A DNA stretch of 64,000 nucleotides from Larkinella terrae. GTDB taxonomy: Bacteria; Bacteroidota; Bacteroidia; Cytophagales; Spirosomataceae. A model generated the notes under the pieces. It did no database searches. It was not told where the DNA came from and saw only the letters and a list, made by a program, of their open reading frames with translations. Made by a program: the position numbers and the translations under genes. Positions 53,506 through 61,926 of the stretch are shown here, piece after piece (positions within the stretch are counted from its first letter, which is position 1; each line of letters opens with the position of its first letter). The stretch covers positions 62,001 to 126,000 of the forward strand of contig NZ_WJXZ01000015.1 of NCBI RefSeq assembly GCF_009668025.1, written 5' to 3'.

Positions 53506-54449
53506 AAACCTTGCAAAACTCCTTTCAAAACCGCCTGCGCCGACCACTCGCGGTTGGCCGCCTGTTCGATCACGATCGACTGCGGGCTGTCCAGCACCTC
53601 ATCGGTCACTTTCATATTCCGCCGAACCGGCAGGCAGTGCATAAATTTTCCGTTGTCGGTCAGGCGCATTTTATCCATCGTCACCATCCACGATGGGTCC
53701 TGGGTCAGCACCTGACCGTATTGTTCGTAGGACGACCAGTTTTTACCGTAAATAAAATCGGCGCCTTCAAACGCTTCGTCCTGGTTGTGCGTCACGCGGG
53801 CGCTGCCGACAAATTCCGGGGCCAGGTCGTAACCTTCCGGGTTGGCAATTACAAATTCCGCATCCAGGTGATTCATCCACTCGCTGAAGGAGTTGGCAAC
53901 GGCCTGCGGCAGCGGTTTGAAATGTGGCAGCCAGGTCAGCACGATTTTCGGACGTTTCCGGACCTTGAATTCTTCGATGGTGATGCAGTCGGCCAGCGAT
54001 TGCAGCGGATGCCGCGTAGCGGATTCCAGGTTGACGATAGGCACACCGGCGTACTTTTTGAACTGATTCAAAACCACTTCCCGGTAATCCTGTTCGCGAT
54101 CCTGCAAACCGGCAAACGCCCGAACCGCCACAATATCACAGTATTTTCCGACCACGGCGGCCGCTTCCTTGACGTGCTCGGCCTTGTCGCCGTTCATCAC
54201 CGTGCCTTCTTCCATCTCCAGCCCCCAGCTATCCTGCCCAACGTTCATCATGATGACGTTCATCCCGAGGTTCTGAGCGGCTTTCTGGGTGCTCATTCGG
54301 GTGCGCAAACTGGAATTGAAGAAAATCAGGCCAATGGTTTTGTTATGGCCCAGCGACTGATCGGCAAATGGATTCTGTTTGGCATTTAATCCCTCCTGAA
54401 TGAGGGCATTCAAATCAGTTACGTCGTCGTACGCTAAAAAATTGGTCAT
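53502..54449 (-). CDS. N-acyl-ornithine carbamoyltransferase (acetyl/succinyl type)
   Basis: 315 residues from ATG 54449 (MTNFLAYDDVTDLNALIQEG). Carbamoyl-phosphate site FFNSSLRTRMSTQ; acyl-ornithine site HCLPVRRNMKVTDEV. The lack of the classical STRTR motif and the overall sequence place it with the AOTCase/SOTCase group used by Bacteroidota and Xanthomonas. Residue 90 is Ala (in GDKAEHV; codon GCC at 54182-54180). This position (Pro90 in Bacteroides fragilis, Glu92 in Xanthomonas) decides succinyl versus acetyl substrate. It makes N-acyl-citrulline for arginine. Downstream gene argB overlaps by 4 bp. Confidence 0.93.
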   Translation of the reverse strand: MTNFLAYDDVTDLNALIQEGLNAKQNPFADQSLGHNKTIGLIFFNSSLRTRMSTQKAAQNLGMNVIMMNVGQDSWGLEMEEGTVMNGDKAEHVKEAAAVVGKYCDIVAVRAFAGLQDREQDYREVVLNQFKKYAGVPIVNLESATRHPLQSLADCITIEEFKVRKRPKIVLTWLPHFKPLPQAVANSFSEWMNHLDAEFVIANPEGYDLAPEFVGSARVTHNQDEAFEGADFIYGKNWSSYEQYGQVLTQDPSWMVTMDKMRLTDNGKFMHCLPVRRNMKVTDEVLDSPQSIVIEQAANREWSAQAVLKGVLQGL

Positions 54450-54477
54450 TTCGGGTAGCAAAGTCGGGTTAAAGCGG

Positions 54478-55605
54478 TTAAGAAACTACGCGCACTTCTT
54501 TGCTCAGAGCCTCCAGAAATACATCTACTTCGGCACGACCCAGCGCCAGTGAGGGCAGCAACCGAATGGTATTTTTCCCCGCCACGCCCGTGAAGATATG
54601 ATGCTCAAACAGCAGGGTATTGCGCAGGGTTTCGACCGGAAAATCGTACTCAATTCCGATCATCAGACCCCGGCCCCGCAGGTCTTTGTAACCGCCGATC
54701 TGGCGAACGCCGTCCATGATGTAATCGCCGATTTCAGCCGCATTTTCGATCAGGTTTTCCTCCTGCATAATGTCCAGAACCGCAATACCCGCCGTACAGG
54801 CCAGGTGATTGCCGCCGAACGTCGTGCCGAGCAAACCGTAGGTCGCCTTGAATTTGGGTGAAATCAGCACCCCACCGATCGGAAAACCGTTGCCCATGCC
54901 TTTCGCCATCGTAATCAGATCGGGCGTGATGCCGCTGAACTGGTGCGAAAAGAATTTGCCCGAACGACCGTAGCCGCACTGAACACCGTCGAGAATCAAA
55001 ATCGCACCGGTCTCGTCGCATTTCTGACGCAGGGCCTGCAAAAACTCATTGGTAGCGACCTGAATACCGCCCACGCCCTGAATACCTTCGATGATCACGG
55101 CGCAGATTTCGTCCGTAATCGCAGCCTGAGCTGCGGCTATGTCGTTGAAAGGCAGAAAAGTAACATGATCATTCGCATTGATCGGAGCGACAATCGCAGG
55201 ATTGTCCGTTGCGGCTACAGCGCCCGCCGTGCGACCGTGAAACGACTTTTTAAACGCAATGACTTTTTTACGGCCCGTATGAAACGAAGCCAGTTTCAGG
55301 GCGTTCTCGTTGGCTTCGGCGCCGGAATTGCACAAAAACAGGGCATAGTCCGGATAACCCGACATTGCGCCCAGTTTTTCCGACAATTCTTCCTGCTGCC
55401 GAATCCGTACGGAATTAGAATAAAACGATATCCGATTCAACTGCTCCGTCAATGCCCTGACATACCTGGGATGTGTGTGACCAACCGAAATAACGGCGTG
55501 ACCACCGTACAAATCAAGATAACGGTCACCCTTGGTGTCCCATAAGTAGCTGCCCTGCGCCCGAACGGGTTCGATGTCGTAGAGCGGGTAGACGTTGAAA
55601 AGCAT
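54478..55605 (-). CDS. argD: Acetyl(succinyl)ornithine aminotransferase
   Basis: 375 residues. Class-III PLP aminotransferase: CNSGAEANENALKLA, SFHGRTAGAV, the Asp of ILDGVQCGYGRSG for the PLP nitrogen, and the Schiff-base Lys in TMAKGMGNGFPIGG. It converts N-acyl-glutamate semialdehyde to N-acyl-ornithine in arginine biosynthesis. First of three arg genes in this window (28 bp before the carbamoyltransferase). The aspartate of the usual 'DEV/DGV' motif reads DGVQ, normal for this subgroup. Confidence 0.94.
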   Translation of the reverse strand: MLFNVYPLYDIEPVRAQGSYLWDTKGDRYLDLYGGHAVISVGHTHPRYVRALTEQLNRISFYSNSVRIRQQEELSEKLGAMSGYPDYALFLCNSGAEANENALKLASFHTGRKKVIAFKKSFHGRTAGAVAATDNPAIVAPINANDHVTFLPFNDIAAAQAAITDEICAVIIEGIQGVGGIQVATNEFLQALRQKCDETGAILILDGVQCGYGRSGKFFSHQFSGITPDLITMAKGMGNGFPIGGVLISPKFKATYGLLGTTFGGNHLACTAGIAVLDIMQEENLIENAAEIGDYIMDGVRQIGGYKDLRGRGLMIGIEYDFPVETLRNTLLFEHHIFTGVAGKNTIRLLPSLALGRAEVDVFLEALSKEVRVVS

Positions 55606-55700
55606 TTTGAACCGGGATTAAACGAATTAATGAATTTCAGATGAATGGCTATTGGCCTGCAATTTTACGCAATCTGGTGGTAAATCTTTGCTAAAAATGT

Positions 55701-55727
55701 AAAAAGCAGGCTTACTTCCTGCTTTTT
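55701..55727 (-). terminator. Intrinsic terminator of the alpha/beta hydrolase gene
   Basis: AAAAAGCAGG (55701-55710), loop CTTACTT, CCTGCTTTTT (55718-55727): a perfect 10-bp stem with A run on the left (T-run on the minus strand). It separates this gene from argD. Confidence 0.85.
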
Positions 55728-55843
55728 ATACAATGGAAAAACGGTAGAAGTTCAAAGTCGGACGGCCAGTTGGTTGTCCGTTGCCGGGAATCCAACCGGA
55801 TTACCCAAAACCGGCGAAACGATTTACTAAGCGGTCAGCGGTT

Positions 55844-56572
55844 TTACAGCTTCGAGATGAAATTCTGAACCGCTTTCCGTACGTCGTCCGGCTGTTCGAT
55901 CACACCCAGATGGCCCGATTTTTCAAGCACGACAGTTTGAGCGTTGGGAACGGCGGCAATCAGTTCCTGACTTTTGGCATATGGCACCAGCTGATCCTGT
56001 TTTCCCGCGATAATCAGAACCGGAAAAGAAGCATTCTTCAGAACCTGAACGCGATCCGGACGTGAAGCCATCGCTTTCATCCCGGCGCTCAGCGCGTTGG
56101 CGGGCAGGTTTGAAAACCGGTCGACATACTGCGCTACTTCTGCGGGATGGTTTTGATGAAAATCTTCACCAAACATTTTCGGTACGGTTTGTTCAATAAA
56201 CGGCCCGGAACCCTGCTCCTGCAGGGACTCGACCGCTTTTTGCCGCGACTGTTTTTTGGCCTCATCGTCTGCAAAAGCCGTGGAGTTGAGCAACACCAAA
56301 CCGCTCACGAGTTTGGGATGCTGGTCGGCAAGGGCCAACGCAATGTATCCTCCCATCGAATGGCCAATCAGCACACAGGACTGAATCTGAGCAGCTTGTA
56401 GCAGACTGTACAGATCCTCGGCGTACGCTTCCATGGTTTCGTGGCTGGTTTGGGCCGACAGGTCGGGTTTCACCACGCTATGGTCCGAAGCCAGACCCTC
56501 GTAAACCGCATCCCAAATGGAGGCATCGACGCCGTGTCCGTGTATCAATACAATGGCTGGTTTATTGCTCAT
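55844..56572 (-). CDS. Alpha/beta hydrolase
   Basis: 242 residues, no signal peptide. Oxyanion IVLIHGHGVDASIW, nucleophile elbow IGHSMGGYIA (Ser), acid in GKQDQLVPY (Asp), and His in KSGHLGVIEQ: a complete triad of the small esterase/lactonase group. Substrate unknown. Preceded on the minus strand by a strong hairpin and followed by a terminator, so monocistronic. Confidence 0.92.
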   Translation of the reverse strand: MSNKPAIVLIHGHGVDASIWDAVYEGLASDHSVVKPDLSAQTSHETMEAYAEDLYSLLQAAQIQSCVLIGHSMGGYIALALADQHPKLVSGLVLLNSTAFADDEAKKQSRQKAVESLQEQGSGPFIEQTVPKMFGEDFHQNHPAEVAQYVDRFSNLPANALSAGMKAMASRPDRVQVLKNASFPVLIIAGKQDQLVPYAKSQELIAAVPNAQTVVLEKSGHLGVIEQPDDVRKAVQNFISKL

Positions 56573-56623
56573 CAGTTAGCTGTTTGAAGGTGTTCTTAAG
56601 TAACCAGAAAGTCCGAAAACAGT

Positions 56624-56662
56624 TTGGCGTAGCTACCAACCCGAAAGCGGTAACTACGCCAA
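56624..56662. terminator. Strong hairpin between two minus-strand genes
   Basis: TTGGCGTAGCTACC (56624-56637) pairs with GGTAACTACGCCAA (56649-56662) with one mismatch and an 11-nt loop. No long T-run follows on the minus strand. Likely the 3' end signal of the lipoprotein gene at 56715, or an mRNA stabiliser. Confidence 0.5.
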
Positions 56663-56714
56663 GCTATTCAATACCCAAACCAATGAATTGGCTTCGGGAA
56701 TCTTTTAAAATGTG

Positions 56715-57359
56715 TTAAGCGAGCACATCGACCAGGATTAGGACCAGACCCGCAATCAGCATCAATACGCCGAGCAGCCCCAATACGCCACCGAACAGTA
56801 CGGCGAAAAGCAAACCGACCACACCGACGATGATCCCGGCGCGCAGCGTCCGGCTCATGGCCTTGGCGTCATCCGGTGCCAGCGAGTTTTTGATTTTCTT
56901 GTCGATTTTCTTCATCATCATCCGCTCCGCCAGGCTCATTTTGTGCGTTGTGGTCAATGCTGATGTTGTTTTATCGGTTGTGGTGGTCGTAGCGGCTTTG
57001 GCGCTGGCTTCGGCCAATAAAGCCTGTACGCGGGCCATCCGCTTTTCGATCTTTTTGCTTCCGGCGACCTTGTTATCATTGCGAGCCACTGCTTCCTGTA
57101 ATTTCTGTTCAACATTTTTCAGGGCTGCAGCTGTAGTCATGGGAGTTGCCTGCTCGGTGGATGAAACTGCCGGAGCTTCTACCGATACAACCGCCACTTC
57201 GTCTGAGGCAGTCGGTTGGGCCTGAACCGCCGGAACTTCCTGACGGCTGCCAAAACGTTCGACCGGCATTTTCTGGTAGGTGGCATACGGACGGCTACAA
57301 GCACTAAGTAAAGCTGAAGTCAGCAGTGAATACACTGCCAGTTTGGAAAGTGTTCTCAT
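56715..57359 (-). CDS. Lipoprotein with C-terminal membrane hairpin (paralog A)
   Basis: 214 residues from ATG 57359 (MRTLSKLAVYSLLTSALLSAC, lipobox LLSAC). Directly after the Cys comes SRPYATYQKMPVERF, shared with the next upstream gene. A low-complexity Thr/Ala middle follows, then KRMARVQALLAEA, a basic helix with KKIDKKIKNSLAPDDAKA, and two hydrophobic segments separated by a short turn (AGIIVGVVGLLFAVLFGGVLGL, LIAGLVLILVD). A lipid anchor at one end and a membrane hairpin at the other is unusual. Family unknown to me. Confidence 0.8.
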   Translation of the reverse strand: MRTLSKLAVYSLLTSALLSACSRPYATYQKMPVERFGSRQEVPAVQAQPTASDEVAVVSVEAPAVSSTEQATPMTTAAALKNVEQKLQEAVARNDNKVAGSKKIEKRMARVQALLAEASAKAATTTTTDKTTSALTTTHKMSLAERMMMKKIDKKIKNSLAPDDAKAMSRTLRAGIIVGVVGLLFAVLFGGVLGLLGVLMLIAGLVLILVDVLA

Positions 57360-57529
57360 GAAATTTGAAAAGGAGATTTGATTAAAAATGTGTATTCGGA
57401 GCAAAAAAGCATAATGATTATCATCCCTGCAAAACTTGACCTCTTTTTTTGCAAAAAAGTCGATAGACAATAGGCTTTTTTTATTTAGCGCACCTAAAAA
57501 GAGTCATTATACGCCACTGGAAGCAAAAA

Positions 57530-57552
57530 GGCCCGATCTGAAAAATCGGGCC
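57530..57552 (-). terminator. Intrinsic terminator of lipoprotein paralog B
   Basis: GGCCCGAT (57530-57537), loop CTGAAAA, ATCGGGCC (57545-57552); AAAAAG on the left gives the T-run on the minus strand. It directly follows the stop at 57570. Confidence 0.8.
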
Positions 57553-57569
57553 CGTTATCGAATAGCCCG

Positions 57570-58184
57570 TCAGACAATCAAGCCGACCAGGAGCAGGATA
57601 ACCCCGGCGATCAGCAACGTTATCCCGATACCGGTAGACGTTGTCGCCAGCCACAAAATCAAGCCGAGCAGCGCAACGATGGCTCCGATCGTTACAAGGA
57701 TGTTAACGGCTTTGGGGGCGTTGGGATGGTTCGGTGCCAGAGCCCGTTTGATTTTTTTATCGACGTTTTTCAACATCAGCTTCTCCACCAGATTTGGCTT
57801 TTTGGCGGCAGCCACTTTCTCCGTAGACTGGCTGGATTGTGATCCCAGCATCGATTGAATGCGGGCCATCCGTTTTTGCAGCTTGTTGTTCACTACTTTG
57901 TTCTCGCTGCTGGCAACTACCTGGTCGACGGCTTTCTGTACCTGATTCAGTTCACTGGCAGGTGAAAGAGCAGCAACCGGCTGGGATTCGGAAGGAGTAA
58001 CGGCTACCGTTTGCGCCGTTTCCGGGAGCGCCGTTTCAGTGGTCAAAACCGGGGCGGTTTTGGGCTTCTGGCTGGCAAAATGCTCGACGGGCATTTTCTG
58101 ATAGGTAGCATAAGGGCGGCTACAGGCACTGAAGAGAACCGTGGCGATCAACGCATACAGTACGTTTCGGGAAGATGTTTTCAT
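57570..58184 (-). CDS. Lipoprotein with C-terminal membrane hairpin (paralog B)
   Basis: 204 residues from ATG 58184 (MKTSSRNVLYALIATVLFSA, then Cys; lipobox LFSAC). Same plan as the downstream gene: SRPYATYQKMPVEHF after the Cys, Ala/Thr/Pro-rich linker, KRMARIQSMLGSQ, LKNVDKKIKRALAPNHPNA, and two C-terminal hydrophobic segments (LVTIGAIVALLGLILWLATT, GITLLIAGVILLLVGLIV). It has its own terminator, so the pair is not one transcript. Confidence 0.8.
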   Translation of the reverse strand: MKTSSRNVLYALIATVLFSACSRPYATYQKMPVEHFASQKPKTAPVLTTETALPETAQTVAVTPSESQPVAALSPASELNQVQKAVDQVVASSENKVVNNKLQKRMARIQSMLGSQSSQSTEKVAAAKKPNLVEKLMLKNVDKKIKRALAPNHPNAPKAVNILVTIGAIVALLGLILWLATTSTGIGITLLIAGVILLLVGLIV

Positions 58185-58273
58185 ACGGATTATTTGAGGT
58201 TTTAATGAAGCATGAAGGTTGCTTCGTATCCAAAACTTTCCAAAACCGTATTTGTTCTGTTTCTCAAAAAAAA

Positions 58274-58322
58274 CTGACGGAACCGACCCCACCCTATACG
58301 TCAAAGGGGTCAATTCCGTCAG
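58274..58322 (-). terminator. clpX intrinsic terminator
   Basis: CTGACGGAACCGACCCC (58274-58290) pairs with GGGGTCAATTCCGTCAG (58306-58322), two mismatches. The A run at 58266-58273 is the T-run on the minus strand. It follows the clpX stop by about 18 bp. Confidence 0.85.
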
Positions 58323-58339
58323 ATCAGACTGCAGTCAGC

Positions 58340-59575
58340 TCAGGCTGCCGTCCGCAATATGTGCAGCGACGACTTGCCGAATTTCTCCCGGGCGTAGTCG
58401 ACCGTGATCGTCAATTCTTTTACTTCTTTCGTCGAAGGGAGTTCGTACATGGCGTCCGTAATGATCGATTCGCAGATCGAACGCAGGCCACGGGCGCCCA
58501 GGTTGTAGACCATCGCCTGATCGACTACGTAATCGAGGGCCAGGTCATCCCAGTACAACTTGATATCTTCCATCTGGAACAGCTTGGCGTACTGCTTCGT
58601 GATGGCGTTTTTCGGCTCCGTCAGAATCCGGCGCAGCGCTTCGGAGCTGAGGGGTTCGAGATACGTCAAAACCGGTAGTCGGCCAATCAGTTCGGGAATC
58701 AAACCGAATGATTTCAAATCTTGCGCCGAAACATGGCGCATCAGGTTTGCCCGCTCCAGGGAATCGTTGAGCCGCCGGTCGCCCGAAAAACCGATGGGCC
58801 GGGCATTAACGCGCTTCCCGATGTGCCGGTCGATGCCATCAAACGCTCCTCCGCAAATAAACAGGATGTTTTCGGTATTGAGCGCAATCATTCGCTGGTC
58901 GGGGTGTTTGCGGCCGCCCTGCGGTGGAACGTTTACGATAGAGCCTTCGAGCAGTTTCAGCATGGCCTGCTGAACGCCCTCGCCACTGACATCCCGCGTG
59001 ATGGACGGATTGTCGGATTTCCGGGCAATCTTGTCGATCTCGTCGATGTAAACAATACCGCGTTCGGCGTTTTCGACGTTGTAGTCGGCGGCTTGCAGCA
59101 ATCGGGTCAGGATGGTTTCCACATCTTCGCCCACGTAACCGGCTTCGGTAATAACCGTAGCGTCGGCAATGCAAAAGGGTACCTGCAGAATTTTCGCGAT
59201 ACTCCGGGCCAGGTAAGTTTTACCGGTTCCCGTGTCGCCCACCATGACAATATTGGATTTCTCAATCTGGATTTCGTCGTCGGAAGGCGGCTGCATCAAT
59301 CGTTTATAGTGATTATAAACGGCCACGGTCATCACTTTTTTCGCTTCATCCTGTCCGATAATGTACTGATCAAGGTAGCTCTTCATCTCCATCGGTTTGA
59401 TGAGGTTGAAGGTAGGGCGGTCTTCGGGGTTCGACCGTTTGGGCTTGGTCTCTTCCAGTACCACCTGATGCCCTTGCTCAATGCAAAAATTACAAATGTG
59501 GGCATCGATGCCCGATAACAGGAGTGTCACCTCGTTTTTCCGTCGTCCGCAGAACGAACAGCTCACTTGTGGCAT
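58340..59575 (-). CDS. clpX: ATP-dependent Clp protease ATP-binding subunit ClpX
   Basis: 411 residues. The N-terminal zinc-binding domain has [10 protein letters not shown] and CNFC. The AAA+ core has Walker [17 protein letters not shown], Walker [11 protein letters not shown], and the sensor and arginine residues of a hexameric unfoldase. The ClpP-binding IGF-type loop is [10 protein letters not shown]. It unfolds tagged proteins for ClpP (gene about 0.9 kb upstream). A promoter-like TATATTTG lies on the minus strand at 59700-59693. ATG 59575 fits the family ([10 protein letters not shown]). Confidence 0.96.
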   Translation of the reverse strand: MPQVSCSFCGRRKNEVTLLLSGIDAHICNFCIEQGHQVVLEETKPKRSNPEDRPTFNLIKPMEMKSYLDQYIIGQDEAKKVMTVAVYNHYKRLMQPPSDDEIQIEKSNIVMVGDTGTGKTYLARSIAKILQVPFCIADATVITEAGYVGEDVETILTRLLQAADYNVENAERGIVYIDEIDKIARKSDNPSITRDVSGEGVQQAMLKLLEGSIVNVPPQGGRKHPDQRMIALNTENILFICGGAFDGIDRHIGKRVNARPIGFSGDRRLNDSLERANLMRHVSAQDLKSFGLIPELIGRLPVLTYLEPLSSEALRRILTEPKNAITKQYAKLFQMEDIKLYWDDLALDYVVDQAMVYNLGARGLRSICESIITDAMYELPSTKEVKELTITVDYAREKFGKSSLHILRTAA

Positions 59576-59692
59576 AAAAATGTATCTTAACTAATAGGTA
59601 GCTTCTCGCTTTAACGTTGGATTTCAGCAGCCGGTTTCCGATTAAACTGGTAAAATAGAAAGACCGACCAGAGGGATAGGGGCGAACCTGAA

Positions 59693-59700
59693 CAAATATA
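59693..59700 (-). promoter_or_regulatory. -7 box for clpX
   Basis: TATATTTG read on the minus strand matches TAnnTTTG exactly, giving a leader of roughly 110 nt. No good -33 box at the usual distance, so this is tentative. Confidence 0.4.
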
Positions 59701-59850
59701 CTAGAAATTTTGGTTGTGTGTTTTCGTGTTTTGAATGCGGCTTAAAGTAATCTGATCATTTTGAACCTTACTAATTCACATTACTTGGATAATATCCTTC
59801 AAAAAGAGCAAACTAACCGGTAATTATTTGCTCGTCAGATCACCAACTTT

Positions 59851-60315
59851 TTATTTTTCGGGTACGTAACCCAACCGCGCCCGTTCGGTTTTGGCCCACT
59901 CGACGATGAGCTGTTTCTGCGGTTCATCCAGTTTGGCGTCGTGGTGAATCAGCGTGTAGGCTGGCAGCGGCATGTGTCCTTCTTCCACCTCCTCCCCGAT
60001 TTCTTCCAGCTTATGATCCATCCGTTTTTTTTCGTATTGCGCAAAATCAGAAAAGTTAAGCTCGGATTTTCCTTCGTCGACGTGGTTGCCCAGCCACAAA
60101 CTCACCGGGCTGATGTTGGCATACCACGGATAGTTGGTATGATTGGAGTGGCAGTCGTAGCAGGCCACCTTCAGGGTTTTCATGACCGGTTCCGGCACCT
60201 GAACGGCGTGGGTAATATCCTGGGGCGACTCGGCGCTGCCCTCATTTCTGGTGGGGCGAATGAACTGAATACCAATGAAGATAACAGCGATGCCGATGAG
60301 TACTTTTTTCTTCAT
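59851..60315 (-). CDS. Heme-binding (c-type, Haem_bd) protein
   Basis: 154 residues from ATG 60315 (MKKKVLIGIAVIFIGIQFIR) with an N-terminal signal/anchor. One c-type heme site, CYDCHSNHT, with downstream YPWYANISPVSLWLGNHVDE and the C-terminal RMDHKLEEIGEEVEEGHMPLP: the Haem_bd family of Bacteroidota. It probably carries electrons at the membrane or periplasm. It sits between clpP and clpX with no obvious functional link; an inverted-word cluster lies before it. Confidence 0.88.
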   Translation of the reverse strand: MKKKVLIGIAVIFIGIQFIRPTRNEGSAESPQDITHAVQVPEPVMKTLKVACYDCHSNHTNYPWYANISPVSLWLGNHVDEGKSELNFSDFAQYEKKRMDHKLEEIGEEVEEGHMPLPAYTLIHHDAKLDEPQKQLIVEWAKTERARLGYVPEK

Positions 60316-60335
60316 GTGAGGAAGGGTTTTACGGT

Positions 60336-60420
60336 GACGATAGTCCATTGACCATCGACGATTGACCAACGTTGATTGAGAGCAAATTTGTCAATGGTCA
60401 ATGGTCTATCGTCAATGGTC
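60336..60420. repeat. Intergenic inverted-word cluster
   Basis: A 24-nt arm starting GACGATAGTCCATTGACC (60336-60359) is the reverse complement, with two mismatches, of 60390-60413. The GACCATTGAC word is shared with the cluster at 31033. It lies just upstream of the heme-protein start and after the clpP terminator. Confidence 0.8.
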
Positions 60421-60468
60421 TTCTTAATTAAGCCCGCTTAAAAATAGAAACTTTCCGATTACAAAAAA

Positions 60469-60495
60469 ACGGGAACCGTCCTGGACAGTTCCCGT
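60469..60495 (-). terminator. clpP intrinsic terminator
   Basis: ACGGGAAC (60469-60476) pairs with GTTCCCGT (60488-60495); AAAAAAAC on the left is the T-run on the minus strand. Follows the clpP stop by about 25 bp. Confidence 0.85.
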
Positions 60496-60519
60496 CTGAT
60501 CGGATCAATAAGAGGTTTC

Positions 60520-61194
60520 TTATTTCTCCCGGCGCAATACTTCGTCGATAAGTCCGTAGTCGCGGGCTTCTTCGGCCCGGAACCACTTGTCACGGTCGGA
60601 ATCCTTCTCGATTTGCTCTTTCGTTTTTCCGGAATGGCTGGCGATGATTTCGTACAGCTCATCCCGCAGTTTGACGATTTCGCGGGCGGTGATTTCGATA
60701 TCGACCGACTGCCCCTGCGCTCCCCCCGATGGCTGGTGAATCATCACGCGGGCGTGGGGTAAGGCCGAGCGTTTGCCCGCAGCTCCACCACACAATAAAA
60801 CCGCCCCCATCGAAGCAGCCAGGCTCGTACAAACCGTCGCTACATCGGGCCGGACATACTGCATCGTATCGTAAATTCCCAAACCGGCATACACCGAACC
60901 GCCCGGGCTGTTGATGTACATCAGGATGTCTTTCTTCGGATCGGCCGATTCCAGGAACAGCAACTGGGCCACAATAATATTCGCAATGTTGTCATCGACG
61001 CCCATGCCCATAAAAATGATCCGATCGGCCATCAGGCGGGAGAATACGTCGACTTCCCGGAAGTTCATCGGACGTTCTTCAATCACGGAGCGGGTCATGT
61101 TTTCGACCGTGTGGTTCATATACCCATCGACCGTCAGACCGTTCAGCCCCATGTGGTGAACGGCAAATTTGCGGAATTCATTTCCTTGATTCAT
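60520..61194 (-). CDS. clpP: ATP-dependent Clp protease proteolytic subunit
   Basis: 224 residues. Catalytic Ser in [11 protein letters not shown], His in [12 protein letters not shown], Asp in KDSDRDKWF; the oxyanion [10 protein letters not shown]. Tetradecameric serine protease partner of ClpX. The N-terminus [20 protein letters not shown] is longer than E. coli's mature start, typical for this phylum. Separate terminator, so clpP and clpX are probably transcribed apart. Confidence 0.96.
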   Translation of the reverse strand: MNQGNEFRKFAVHHMGLNGLTVDGYMNHTVENMTRSVIEERPMNFREVDVFSRLMADRIIFMGMGVDDNIANIIVAQLLFLESADPKKDILMYINSPGGSVYAGLGIYDTMQYVRPDVATVCTSLAASMGAVLLCGGAAGKRSALPHARVMIHQPSGGAQGQSVDIEITAREIVKLRDELYEIIASHSGKTKEQIEKDSDRDKWFRAEEARDYGLIDEVLRREK

Positions 61195-61420
61195 ACTGGT
61201 TATTCTTTCTGTTTAGCGCAACGAAAATACAAACTTAACCTACTCTCCGGTTCCCGGTTGCGGGCAGCGGCCTTTTTTTACGGACGGAGGAGTTCGGAAG
61301 ACCGGCAACCGTTTGAAACCAACTTCCCCTTCGCCGTTGTTACGGTACAAAAATGAGCAATCAAACCCGGTTTTGATAGTCGGTTTGACTTATTATATTG
61401 TCAGAATTTCTTGAGATCGT

Positions 61421-61819
61421 ATGACTATTAGTTCCCAAATCCGTTTGTTGCGCCAGCAGAAAGGGTATTCGCAGGAAAATATGGCCGATATGCTGGGCCT
61501 TTCTACCACCGCTTACGGTGATATCGAGCGGGGAAAAACTGATTTAACGATCTCCCGTTTGCAGCAAATTGCGACGGCGCTCGGCACCACCGCGCCCCAG
61601 CTGCTTTCGGGCGACCTGCCTCCGCAACCGGAATTGTATCCGGCCGAAGTGGTGCATCAGGTGGAAACGCTGAAATCCGAGCAGGAACGGAAGGACCTCG
61701 AAATCGAAAAACTCCGGATGGAAGTTGCCTACTGGAAACGGAAAGCCGAAGACCTGGCGCTGGTTGAAGTCGCCCGCCATTTCGTTCCGCCCACCACCCG
61801 AAACCGAATCGGGTTTTAA
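61421..61819 (+). CDS. XRE-family HTH regulator with C-terminal coiled coil
   Basis: 132 residues. The N-terminal HTH_3 domain (residues 5-60) has LRQQKGYSQENMADMLGLS and YGDIERGKTDLTISRLQQIA. A charged coiled coil follows at about residues 80-115 (ETLKSEQERKDLEIEKLRME). No effector domain. It lies between clpP and tig on the opposite strand and converges on tig. Target genes unknown; it may act on itself or on neighbouring clpP. Confidence 0.88.
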   Translation: MTISSQIRLLRQQKGYSQENMADMLGLSTTAYGDIERGKTDLTISRLQQIATALGTTAPQLLSGDLPPQPELYPAEVVHQVETLKSEQERKDLEIEKLRMEVAYWKRKAEDLALVEVARHFVPPTTRNRIGF

Positions 61820-61828
61820 TCATCACCC

Positions 61829-61926
61829 CGTCAGCGGTCTTCAGACCCTGACGGCGGTGGCAATTAAAACCCGAAATCTATTATAATTTATTAAACCGCT
61901 GTCAGGGTCTCCGACCGCTGACAGGG
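61829..61926. repeat. Intergenic paired-hairpin repeat
   Basis: Two hairpins: CCGTCAGCGGTC..GACCCTGACGG (61829-61858) and CTGTCAGGGTC..GACCGCTGACAG (about 61899-61924). Each is a near reverse complement of the other. They fill the gap between convergent HTH and tig stop codons and may end both transcripts. Confidence 0.75.
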
